A DNA stretch of 64,000 bases. It comes from Castor canadensis (taxonomy: Eukaryota; Chordata; Mammalia; Rodentia; Castoridae). Of this stretch, positions 21,551 through 33,900 are shown one piece after another; the first letter of the stretch is position 1, and each line of letters starts with the position of its first letter. The position numbers and the translations under genes were made by a program. The stretch is from assembly GCF_047511655.1 (NCBI RefSeq), contig NC_133390.1, positions 160,205,583 through 160,269,582 of the forward strand. The letters run 5' to 3'. The notes below the pieces were generated by a model. That model was not told where the DNA came from and searched no databases. It worked only from the letters and a program-made list of their open reading frames with translations.

Positions 21551-21938
21551 AAGAAGCACTACAGCAAGCACATCTAAAATCACAGAACTAAGCACACACA
21601 AACAGACACACATGCTTGCACACACACAGAGTTGGGATAAAAGAATCTTATCAGATACATCGTTGGGCGAGCACAGGAAAGAACTGTCAAGAGAAGAGAT
21701 GGAGCTCAGCTCAGTTAAAGATGTTGGAATGTTACCATAATGACATGGAAGTGGTTCTTGATACATACAAAAAGGGGTGTGCAGGCAGAGAATGATAAAT
21801 CCAGGCTACTTGAGAGAGGGTCAGTGACCATGCATGAGTGAAGGACGGTGGAGGCCAGCTGACAGTATGAAATGTTCTATTATGGAGTGGTCATCTGAAG
21901 AAGGGGGGACTTGCATGGTCCAGGGAAGGAGCATCTGC
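20485..21938 (-). other. NDRG3: NDRG3 3'UTR
   Basis: It runs from the stop codon to the poly(A) signal. It contains an A-rich and CA-rich tract (about 21515-21640) and a MIR-like piece beyond the end near 20294-20400. The end is inferred from the AATAAA and its spacing. Confidence 0.75.
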
Positions 21939-24900
21939 TCAGCAGGACACCTCCATGGTCTGGTGTCTGTCCAGGGCATCAGGGGACTCACAGGATTCTT
22001 GAGTTCCATCTGACTGATTGCTGGTGACAGACCTGCTGAAGGGACTTTCTCTAGAGCCCATGCTACTCGAGGTTGAGTAGGCTTGTGATCGGGTGAGTCG
22101 GGTCACGCTGGCAGACGGTACTGTAACAAAGAACCAAGAGACTAGAATGAGAAGTCTGGTGAAGCTCAGTGATGTGGGAAGCATAAATAGGAGAAATGCA
22201 GTTCAGGCTGGTCTGGGAAAAAAATACAAGATGCCATCTCAAAAATAACCAAAGCTAAAAGCTTGACAGGGGTAGAGGGATATGGCTCAAATGGCAAAGT
22301 ACCTGACTATCCATCACAAAGTCCTGAGTTCAAACCCAGTACCATCGCCAAAAAAAAAAAAAAAGCCAAAAACAAACACAAACAAAAGATATAGATTGGC
22401 AGTTTGAATTAAAAGCCAAGATCTGACCAATTGTTGACTATACCAGATGCACCTAAGTGACAAAGACAAAAATAGACTTTGAGTGAAAGGATGGAAACTG
22501 AAAGCAAGCAGGAATATTTATAGTAATATCTGAAAAAAGATTTTAAACTGAAATCACTCAGAAGGGACTTGAAGGTCACTTCATTATGATAAAGAAACCA
22601 ATCTATGAGAAGATATCAAATATAAACATAAATGCACAAACACAGGCACAGTCAAATTCAAAAAGAAAACACTACTGCACATAAAAACACAGATAGACCC
22701 TGGCACAATAAAAGTAGGTAGCTTCAATACCACACTATCACAAATAGATAGGTCATCCAGACCAAAAAAATCAATAAGGAAATTTCAGAACTAAACACCA
22801 CTATAAATCAAATGGACTTAACTACATCTACAGAATATTCCACCCAGCAGCTACAGAATAAACACTCTTAGCAGCCCACAGTACTTTCTCCAAAATAGAT
22901 CACATTATAGAACATAAATCAAGTCTTAACAAATATAAGAAAATTGAAACAATTTCCTGTATTTTATCAGTCCACAACAGAATAAAACTAGAAATCAATA
23001 ACAAGAGAAACTACAGAAAATATCCAAACAATCCAAACACATGGAGACTAAATAATTCACTCTCTATTTATTTATTTTATTTTGTGATTGGAACATGAAC
23101 TCAAGAGTTCTAGTGCTTGAATCACACCTCTGATTCATTTTCCTCTGTTTATTTTGAAGATGGGCTCTTGTGAACTATTTGCTCTGACTGGCCTTGAACC
23201 ATGATCCTCCTGATGTCAGTCTCCCAAGTACATTATAGGTGAGATTACAGGCATGAATCACAATTGCCCAGCAAAAATTCACTCTTGAATGATCAGTGGG
23301 TCTTTAAAAAATGAGGAGCAATAAAAAAGTTCTTAGAATCAAACAGAAACAAAAATATAAGTTAGCAGAATCTTTGGGATATAGCAAAGGCAAGGTAAAA
23401 GAGGAAAACCTATTGGTCTGAGTGCCTTCATTAAAAAATCAGAGAAGCTGAGGTACCAGTGGCTCATGCCTGCAATCCTAGCTACTCAGGAGGCAGAGAT
23501 CAGGAGGATCGCAGTTCAAAGCCAATTTAGGCACATAGTTCTGTGAAACCCTATCTCGAAAAAACCCTTCACAAAAAAATAAATAAATAAATAAAGGCCC
23601 GGCAGAGTGGCTCAAGGTGAAGGCCCTGAGTTCAAGCCCCAGTACTGCTAAAAAAATAAATAAATAAAAATCAGAGAGATCCAAAATAAATAACATAATG
23701 ATGCACCTCACACTGTTAGAAAAATAAGAACAAGCCAAACCCAAAGTAGCAGAAAGAAAAAGATAATTGAGATCAGGGTATAAATAAATTAACTGGAGAC
23801 TAAAAGAACAATACAAAGAATCAATGAAACAAAAAGGTGGTTCTTTGAAAAGATAAACATGATTGATAAACCTTTAGCCAAACTAACCAAAAGAAAGGGG
23901 AAAAGATCCAAATTAATAAAGTTAAAGAGGAGAGAGGAGACATCACAAATACCAATGAAATTCAGAGGATCATTAGGGAATACTTTGAAAACTTATATTC
24001 CAATAAACTGAAAAATCTAGAAGAAATGATAAGTTTCTAGATGCTTATGCCTACCTACCAAAATTTAACCAAGAGGCTATAAACCATATAAAGAAATCTA
24101 TAACAAGTATAGAAATTGAAGCAGTAATAAAGAATCTCCCAACAAAGAAAAGCCCAATACAGGATATAGTCATTGCTGAATTCTATCAGACCTTTAAAGA
24201 AAAACTAACGCCAATACTCCTCAAACTATTCACAAAGAGAGAAAGGAAGGAATGTACCAAGTCATTCTGTGAAGCCAGTATTATCTTGATACCAAAACTA
24301 GACAAAAAAGTAGAAAATTATAAACCAATTTCCTTGATAAACATAGATGCAAATATTCTCAATAAAATACTTGCAAATGGAATTTAACAACACATTAAAA
24401 AGATCATATACCATGATCAACTTAGTTTTATTCCAGAGAGGCAAGGACAGTTTAACATATGCAAACCAATAGATGTAATACAAAGCATAAGTAGAATCAA
24501 GGACAAAAATCTCATAATCATCTCAACAGATGCAGAAAAAGCCTTCGACAAAAATCAGCACCTCTTCATGATAAAAGTCCTGGAGAAGCTAGGAATAGAA
24601 GGAATGCACCTTAACGTAATAAAGGCTATATACAATAAAACTATAGCCAATATTGTACTAAATAGGGAAAAACTGAATCCATTCCCTCTAAAGTCAAGAA
24701 CAAGTCAATACTGTTTACTCTCTCCGCTTTTATTATAGGCAAGACAAATAATAGGAATGCAAATCGGAAAGGAAGAAGTAAAATTATCTCTATTCATAGA
24801 CGATATGATACTATACTTAAAGACCCCAAAGATGCCTGCAAAAAACTCTCAGATCTGATAAACACTTAGGCAAAGTAGCAGGATATAAAATCAACATACA

Positions 24901-27900
24901 AAAACCTACCAATAATGAACAGCTTGAGAGTCACTATAATTTTATTCACAACAGTCTCAAAAAATTAAATACCTAGGAATAAGCCTAACAAAGGAGGTGA
25001 AAAACCTCTATAATGAAATCTATAAAACCCTGAAGAAATTGAAGAAGACACTAGAAAATATCTATGTTCATGAATAAGCAGAATTAATATTGTGAAAATG
25101 GCTCTATGAATAAAAACAAACTACAGATTCAATGCAATCCCCATAAAAATTCCAAAGTCATTTTTCACAGGAATAGAAAAATCAGTCCTAAAATTCATAT
25201 GGAAGCACAAATGACCCCAGATAGCCAAAGCAATCCTGAGTAAAAAGAGCAATGCTGCAGGTTTCACAGTACTTGACTTCCAGTTATACTACAGAGCCAT
25301 AACAAAAATAACATAGTGCTGTCACAAAAACAGACACATAGACCAATGGAGTCAAATAGAAGATCCAGAAATAAGCCTACATATCTACAGTCATCTGATT
25401 TTCAACAAATGTGCCAAAAACATACACTGGAAAAATGATAGTCCCTTTAACAAATGGTGTTGGGAAAACTGGATCTGCATAAGTAGAAGACTGAAATTGG
25501 ACCTTTATCTTCCACACTGTACAAAAATTATTTCAAAATGAGTCAAGATTGAAGCATAGGGGAAACTCATAAATATATAGGCATAGGTAATGCCTTTTTT
25601 TTTTTTATAGAACTCTATATGCTCAGGAAATAAGAACATTGACAAATGGGATTGTATCAAATTTTAAAACTTTTTCACAGCAAAAGAAAAAATTACCAGA
25701 ACCAAGAGATAACTCACACAATAGAAGAAAATCTTTGCCAGCTATTCAACAGATAAAAGATTAATATCCTGAATATATAAAATGCCAAAAATTAAACACC
25801 AAAAGAATAAATAATCTAATTAAAATTAAGGTATTAATTGAACAGATAGTTCTCACAAGAAGAAGTAAAAATGGCATATATATATATGAATAGAACATCC
25901 TTAGTCATAAAGGGAATGCAAATCTCACCCCAGTCAGAATGGCTGTCATCAAGAAAACAACAACAAATGCTGGCGAGGATGCAGAGGGGAGGAGGAACCC
26001 TCACAACTGTTAGTGGGAATGTAAGTTAGTGCAGCCACGTTGTAAAGCAGTATGGAGGCTCCTCAAAAAACTCAACTAGAACTACTATATGATTTTGCCA
26101 TAGCACTCCTGGCATATATCCAAGGAATGTAAGTCTGGGTACAAGAGAGATACCTATAGGCTCATGTTTATAGCAGCACTAATCACAATAGCCAAATGAT
26201 GGAATTAGTCTAGTTGTTCATCAACTGACGAATCGATAAAGAAAATGTAGTATATATTCACAATGGAGTACGACTCAACAAAAGAATGAAATCATGCCAT
26301 TTGTAAGAAAATGGATGTTTTCTTTCATGTTAAGTGAAATAAGCCATACTAAAAAAGACAAATATTGCATGTTCTTTACAAGAGTGTAAAAAAAGCAGAC
26401 ACTATTTAGGGGGTGGTAAAGCGTAGAAGGGGGGAGAGCATGAAAGGGGGATGAAAGGGGGATGAGTATGAACAAAGTACTTCATATACATGTATGAAAA
26501 CAGAACAAAGATAGCCACAAAAATTGTTTAAAATGGGGAGAATTAGGAAAGGTAATAGAGGGGCTGTGAATTTGATAATAGTACATTATATGCACTGAGG
26601 ACACTACCCTTTTCTTCTAGAGTCTCTGCTGTGTTTCTTAGACCAGGAGTTATGAAACAGCTGAGTTCAAATGCAAATCATAACCTCAGTGGCTAAAAAT
26701 GTGGGCTCTGGAGTCCAAGGTTTCAATGATGGCTGTGCAGTCCAATTGTTGCCCTGGGAAATGTGCTTCCCTCTTTAAGCTTCAGTTTTCTCTCCAACAA
26801 AATTGGTCTAACAACACAGTTACCTCTTCAGTCAAGAAGATATGCTGCATGACACAGGTAAGTACTTAATGTTATCTTTTCCTAGACATATGTACAAAAC
26901 ATGTGCCACAAACATTGTGATTTTTTTCTTTAAGGCTGACTAGCACAGATGTTATGCCCTGAGATTCGTGTCTTCCTAGATGTCAAACTGACCCCATTAT
27001 CTAGAAATCTTTGCTAGGTAGAAAGTTGTATACTACTCACTGTAACCCATTCCCTGCAAAAAGTACTTGAAGGCTTCGGTGAGCTTCCCGGGCTAGGGGG
27101 ACAAAATGAGAAGTATTAGTTTTTGCATAAGAGAGGGAGAAGTGCAGTGACACCCTTTAAATTATTATCATTAAAAACTCCTTACCTGAACTACTTGGGG
27201 CAACCCCCCGCAATCTGCCATCTACAAGAGCAAAAACATCTAGGTCAGCAGGTATTTCACTAAGGGAAATGCTTTGAACATCCCAAGACCTTCCAAAGGA
27301 CACGGTTGAATTTTTGGTCCCTTAATGTTCAACTGCATGCAAGCTCACCTCTCCTCAAAGCATTCTATACAAAGACTCAGATACTAAAATCCTTGGATAG
27401 AAATCTGGAAGAATATTGTATTTACTCACCCACAAGATGCCTGGTCTGGCTTTTAGGCCCATGCAGGTTGCCCTGTGGAGATGGTGAGCTTAGCCAGTTC
27501 TTTCAAACCTGGTTTTGCTTTCCTGTGAAGCAGTTACTTTTAGAGCCTAACTACTTAGTGTTTCATGTTTCTAGGACTCCTTTCATCTTTGGGGAGTGGG
27601 GCAAGGAAAGGGGTTTGTAATGCTCCCATGATGGGCTTGAACTTGTGATCTTCCAGCTACAGCCTCCCAGGTAGCTGGGAATATGGGCATGCACCACCCC
27701 CACACCCCATGCCTTGCTTTCTAAGTCTCCTTTAAACTCTATATTGTCCTCCCTGTATGATAAATGGAGTCATCCAACCAGGAGTCAGGGTAAATCCCAC
27801 CAATCTGCCTGGACAGACACTGACCTCTCTAGCTCCATCTGGTGGAGCTGATTTCACTTCTGAAGGTTTTACATTGGTTATTCCTAAGGCCTTTCCAGTG

Positions 27901-30900
27901 TGCACTGGAACTACCAGGTTAAACTCAGATTCTTGGGTTCTTGCCCCAGGGACTCTGAGTGAATAGGTCTGGGTAAGACGGAGATTCTGCTGTCTACAGA
28001 AAGTCCAGCTCCCAGCACAAGGGGCCAAAGACCCAGCCTCTTCCAGGTGCTGACTCTCACCTCAGAAGATCCTATTTAGCTGCCTGGCATTTTAAAAAAA
28101 GGCACATGAATCCCGTGGCTTCAATTCACCGGCATTAAAACGATCTTTGAAGGGGAACTTTATTTAAAATGGAAGAAGACCACAGACTTTTTTTTTTTTC
28201 CCCTTAGATACCAGGTTTTGCTAGGCAGGCGCTCTAGCACTTGAGCCACTCCACCAGCCCTTTTCTGTAATGGGTATTTTTGAAATAGGGTCTGGTGAAG
28301 TATTTGCCCAGGCTGGTTTCAAACAGGGATCCTCCTGATCTCTGCCTCCCGAATAGCTAGGATTACATGCATGAGTCACCATGCCCACCTTAGTACCAGA
28401 GTTTGAGGCTGACAAGCAACAGTGCTCTGAATTTCTAGTATAAGACAAGAAACAACATGTATTTAATCTAACCAACATAAAGTAGACCCAACTGCACAAG
28501 CTGCATTTTCATGAAGCATAGATGTTAAAAGCTGATCAGAACCGTAACATGGTTCCCATATGCAAATAGAGAATACTGCATTGCTAGGGATTGAACTCAA
28601 GGCCTTATTTGTACTAGGCAAGCAATCTATGACTAATCTATACTCCCACCCAAGGAGAAACTATTTCATACACTGATACCCATTTGAGAAACCGTGCAAT
28701 CTGCCATAAGGAGCTTTCCCTCTGCTACAAGTTGTAGGTGGGCATGTGTACCCAGAAAGTTCCTTGCCTATGGCTGTTCTTGAGTTCAGTTTGTGCATTG
28801 GAACAATCTGACTCAAACCTGTGAGGAAAAATTAATTTGAAATCACAAACCTTTTATTCATGCTTTAGATAAGTCCAGCAATCATCTGGAGTCTACAAAA
28901 CTTTGTGTTTGACTACTGCAGAAATCTAAGCCTATGATATAATTCTCCAACTATGGGTTGCTTCTGGTACGGAGCTTCCCTTCCGAGCGCACTTCATTGA
29001 GAAAGGGAAGAAAGCAGAGAAAGAGCTTGTAAACTGAATCCTAGAGCAGTAAGCAACAGAAGATCACCATTTGAATCTCTAATCGTCCAGGCAGGAGGTG
29101 AGCTCTCCGCTTCCTAAACATGCCAGCTGGACTTCGGCTGGAGCTCACTCTTATCACTCAGATAAGAGTGTTGCCTGTTATAAGGCCCCCAGGTTCCATC
29201 ACTAGCACCACAAGAGAAGGAAGTGTTTCTTCCTTAAACATGCCAGCAAAGGCTCTGGGAAATGCTAGCTGAGACAATACTAGGTTGAATACTTGTCGGA
29301 GACAAGGCTCCCTTTGTGAGCCATTCTGTCTTGACCTTGCCCTGGAACATTTTGCGGTTGTTTGTCCCAACTTCTCCATCTCCAGCACAAGATGGCGCCG
29401 TCCCCGCTTCTCTTCCGGGAGTTTACCTTGCCGCCGGCGCGAACGGGCACCCTATCAGAAGTCCTATAGCAGAACCAGCCAACCAGCCTGCACCTCGTCG
29501 TACCCCTCACTCCCTCAGCACATAAATACCCCTGTGTGAACAATGAAATTTTGCAGCTTGATCAGAACTCCTGTCTTGCTGTCTCCTTCGTGTCTCTTGT
29601 CCCTTCATTCTTCCCCTTCTAGGTTCGCTACCCACGCTGATGTGTCCTACAGGACGGGACAAATACTAGGAGACAATACTTTCATGTGTTGTCCCCCACA
29701 TGAAACGGGACAATCTTGATACTAGTCCTAGTAATTTAGTACAAGAGTTACTGACTGCTTGACTTCAAAGAAAGATGTGTCTTCCACGATTACTAGAATA
29801 TTCTTTATAGCCTCATTACCAGTACAGCAGGATTGCGCTTGTTAAAAATTTCCAATTGTTATCTCATTCTTTCAATAACAATGGATATTTCTATGAAGTT
29901 TTCTTTCTTATTATTTGTGTTTGATTTTTTTTTTTCTTTCTAGCTTTTTGTCTTATTTTTTAGTGGTACTGGCGGTTGAACTCTGGCTTCACATTTTCTA
30001 GGCAGGCACTCTCACTACTTGAGTCATGGTGCCAGCTCCACTGCCCTTTTTGCTTTAGTTATTTGAGATAGGGACTGTGACCCTCCTATTTACACTTCCT
30101 GTGACCTGGACTATAGAAGTGCCCAGTGAATGGTTGAGATGAGGGTCTCACTAATTTTTTCCCCACTCTGACCTGGAACCATGATCCTGACCTTGCCTCT
30201 GAGTGACTGGGATTGCAGACGTGATCCACTGGTACACAGCTTGTACTGTTTTTGAAGCATATTCTTAGTATGTAACCCAGGCTGGCCTGGAACTCTCAGT
30301 GATTTTGTCTGGGATTTCAGGCATGTACCACTACACCTGGCCTACAAGTTTTTGATGACATGGGAGAATGTTTACATCATAAAATGTGAATAAACAGATC
30401 TAGGGTTGTACATACCCTCTGATCTTAGTGATATAAAAATGTATAAACCTGGCAGCAGTGGCTCACACCTGTAATCCTAGCTACTTGGGAGGCTAAGATC
30501 AGGAGGAGAGAGATTTGAGGGTAGCCAGAGCAGACAGTTCAAGAGACCACATACCAGAATAACAAAGCAAAGAGGACTGGAGGTGGAGCTCCAGTAGAGC
30601 ATCTGCTTTTCAAGCATAAAGAGTCAACCCCAGACCAAACAAACAAACAAAAAAAAATATGCAGAAAAAACACACCAGTATTTCACCATAGGTTACCTTT
30701 GAGAGATAAGATTATGACCTAATTTTAAAACTTTTATTCCTTATGTTTTTCTCCATTTTAAGATCTTTTATATTTTCAGAAATAAAGTATGTTAAGAAAA
30801 GACTGGTGAACTAATACAAAGACGCTTTGCTTCTTTCTGTGTAGTTATTCTAGAGAACACTAATTTGAAGCCTGTCTAATTTACTCACAGGTGGCTGGCA

Positions 30901-33900
30901 GTGAGGGAAGACATCTTACCTTCAGCAAAGTTGTATTAATTGGGTTGAGGCGAGAGTTGCATTCAACCTGAAAAACAGACGAAACAAATTTTATAAATTG
31001 TTAGAAAAATAAGAAATAGTTTGGCAAGACAATGGTCTTACGAGATCCACAGCTCAGTTTGCCAATGGCTGGACCAGCCAAAGATCTCCAAACCACACAG
31101 TGGAATTATATAGGGTGCGTGTTATAGCTGACGGTTGACAACACATCTAAAACTCTGGCTAATTTCATTTTCTGAATCTGTTACAAGTAGGCCTTAAAGC
31201 AGGTTGTGCTGAATCTAAAGATTCTGCATCCTGGCTACATAACACATGGACAAGGCACCTTGACTTCTCTGAGAGGTGAACTGAACCTTGACCCTGTCCT
31301 GCTGGGATTTCTCAAATGCCTTCCCAGCACTACTGGTCCGAACAACTGAGTCCTGAGCACCTTCCGAGAGCCTTCTTTCTCACTCCTCCCTTGGGCCCTG
31401 GAGTGCAGCCTTTGCAGTTCTTATACCCTGACTCTTCTGACTCAAGATCTTTGGCTTTGCAGCGTAACACTGAACTCCTGGAGAACTGTTGTCTCACAGT
31501 AGTCATCATAATTGAGGATGACAGCCCAATGCACTGACACCTTTACTATCTTCTACATTTATATCCATATGAAGGCAGAGACCTCAAAGGAAACATTTTG
31601 GACAGATCATCTCTGGGTTCGGCAATGGTTTTTGTGTCCTTCCTTCCTTCAAACCCAGGGCCTTGTGTGGACTCAGCACACACTTCAGTATTGAACTGCA
31701 CACCTCCAGCCCAACAGGTTCGGGAATATTTTTATAGTTAATTTGATGAACTGGCTTTCCCCGTCACATGTTTCCAGGAACACACATATAAAACCTGTAC
31801 TGAGAACTTAGAATCCAGTGGGGTGAAAATATGTAACACAAAGCAAAAGGAAATCACTTTGAAAATGTCACAGTTGAGCTGAGTGAGCCCAGAAGGATGA
31901 GTGGGATTTTCAGAGATAGATCAGGAGAAGAGGTGGGTGTTTGAAGGCTTCCATGCTTGCATGTGTGTGGTGACAGCAGCGAGTGTGAAGTGAGGCTGAG
32001 AGCAGACTGGAGCTGACTGTGGAGGGAAGAAGCCACAGGCTTCTGAAGTGACTGGTTTGGAGCTGTTTTAGGGGAGCAGTAAGCCACACAGGGAGTGATC
32101 AAGGTTCCTAGGGAGAACCAGCAATCCAGCTGAACTTTGGATTTGATTGCTGATGGGCAGGTATACAAAGCTCTTCTAAAATCAGGAGATGATTAAAAGT
32201 CAGGATCACAGAGTCAGAATGTCGATTTGCTCTATACAAGTGACAATATAGACAGTAGCATACAATTGCACCCGTTCAGATCAGTATAGAATACGTATTA
32301 ACTCAAAAGGCAGAATTTATAAACTCGATTCCTAACTGCCAGGCACAGTGCTCAGAATATAGTAGGTATGCTATAAAATGAACAATAGGGAGTAGTGGGG
32401 CAAAGTCAGAATTAACCTTCAGGACAATAAGTTTAAATAAATAATGTTAAATCTACAAAAGTGAATGTTGTTCAGAAATAATGATTTTAGGCTTGGTGTA
32501 ATTGCTCAAGTGGTAGAGTGCCTGACTAGCAAGTATGAGGCCCTGTGTTCAAACCCCAGGACGGTCAAAAAAAAAAAAAAAGACTTTATAATATGGAAAA
32601 TGCTTTCCATAGTGTTAAGTAATCTGTCTCCTCAATCTGATATATTTAATATAATCATGTCTATAGTGAAGAAAAATGTAAGTCTGTCTGAGTGATGAGA
32701 TAATGATTTCCCCATCCTTCTATTTTTTAATGTTTTTTAGAAAGAACCCATCACCTTTATCACTGTGCTCAGTATTTGAGACAGAGGTAGAGAAAGGCAC
32801 CCAAGCTCTTGGCAGCCTTTTGGCCTGCTGGATTTATGGTGGTAATCTATTCCAGATTGAAGGCTGAGGCTGCCAGAAATCTGACAATAAATAAATGGTG
32901 TTTTATTGCACTACTTGCCACAAAGTGAACTGCCCCACACAAAGCAATCAAGGCAATACTGATCCCATCTGATGAAATCTAGTGACCGATGAGCAGTTAC
33001 TTTTCTAAAATGTGTAAAAGCAAACCCTGATATATACAGTCTGATACAACAAAAGCTAGTATTTACCCATGGTTTCTAGTATGTCTGTAGTGTGCCCTAT
33101 ACATTTGACTACATTTTAATCTCATCCTCCTCACAACATCAGGACATACTTACCACAGCCTCTACAGCCGGTGAGCTGTCCCCTACCACCAGTAAAGTGG
33201 AACACCTAGGTACAGGCAGGAAAAGAGGTGTCACTCGGAAATGTTCTTCACTGAACATTGACTCATTTATGACAGGCAAAGATATCGAGCAATTCAATGT
33301 GGAAATTGAGGGACTTACTTTAATGTTTTTAATCTGTTGTTATTTTGGCCCGGTTTGGGTCTTTTAATTTTCAGATCTCTGCGTCTAGAAAAACAGAGAG
33401 GACAATCTATGCATTTTTCAGGTAAAAGCATGGTACCTCAGGTTATTTCCTGGTTGTGAAACCAGGCCATGTATCAAGGCCTGTGACCACTGTCTTTCCT
33501 TCATCCCTAGGGTCAGCAAGGGTCCCTGAACTGTGTTCTTGAGTCAGTGTTTCAATGGCATCCTGAGTGGCACAGAGCAGAAATGAGGGAATCTGTGGGA
33601 TGCTAAAGACAACTTTAAACCCCATAAGCAACACTGTTGAAATCCTCAAGTCCAAAGTTTTTAATTTTCCAATTAGTTTAGGTATAAACTTCTTAAGAGA
33701 AGTGAATGACTTAAATTTTTTTTTTTTTTGCAGGGGCATTTTCCTTGTAACAGTTTAGCACAGGACTTTTAACTTTCCGAAATCTCTAGGAGGCTCTAGA
33801 GACCCAATTCAAAATCTGGCTTTGCTCTTTAATGGCTGCACAACTCTGGGAAAGTTACAGCTGACCCTTTTGCATGTTTCCAAAAAGCTATAAGGGACTA

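Larger units (their letters stand above)
22380..26600 (+). mobile_element. Old, nearly ORF2-length L1 LINE with two nested SINEs
   Basis: Plus-strand order follows L1 ORF2: endonuclease (AAATCAAATGGACTTAACTA at about 22806; translated DRSS..., SDHS-like region), reverse transcriptase with the catalytic FIDD box at about 24792-24807, the HKNRHIDQW segment near 25325, and a 3'UTR near 26400-26600. Many stops and frame shifts break the frame, so it is dead and old. SINEs interrupt it at 23065-23275 (-) and 23447-23667 (+). It sits in the NDRG3 intron between the last two coding exons, antisense to the gene. Confidence 0.85.

Noticed and set aside
29294-29661. CpG-rich patch as an NDRG3 alternative promoter or CpG island
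   Set aside because: It is the body of a solo LTR with six-base flanks; it lies deep in the gene and is antisense.
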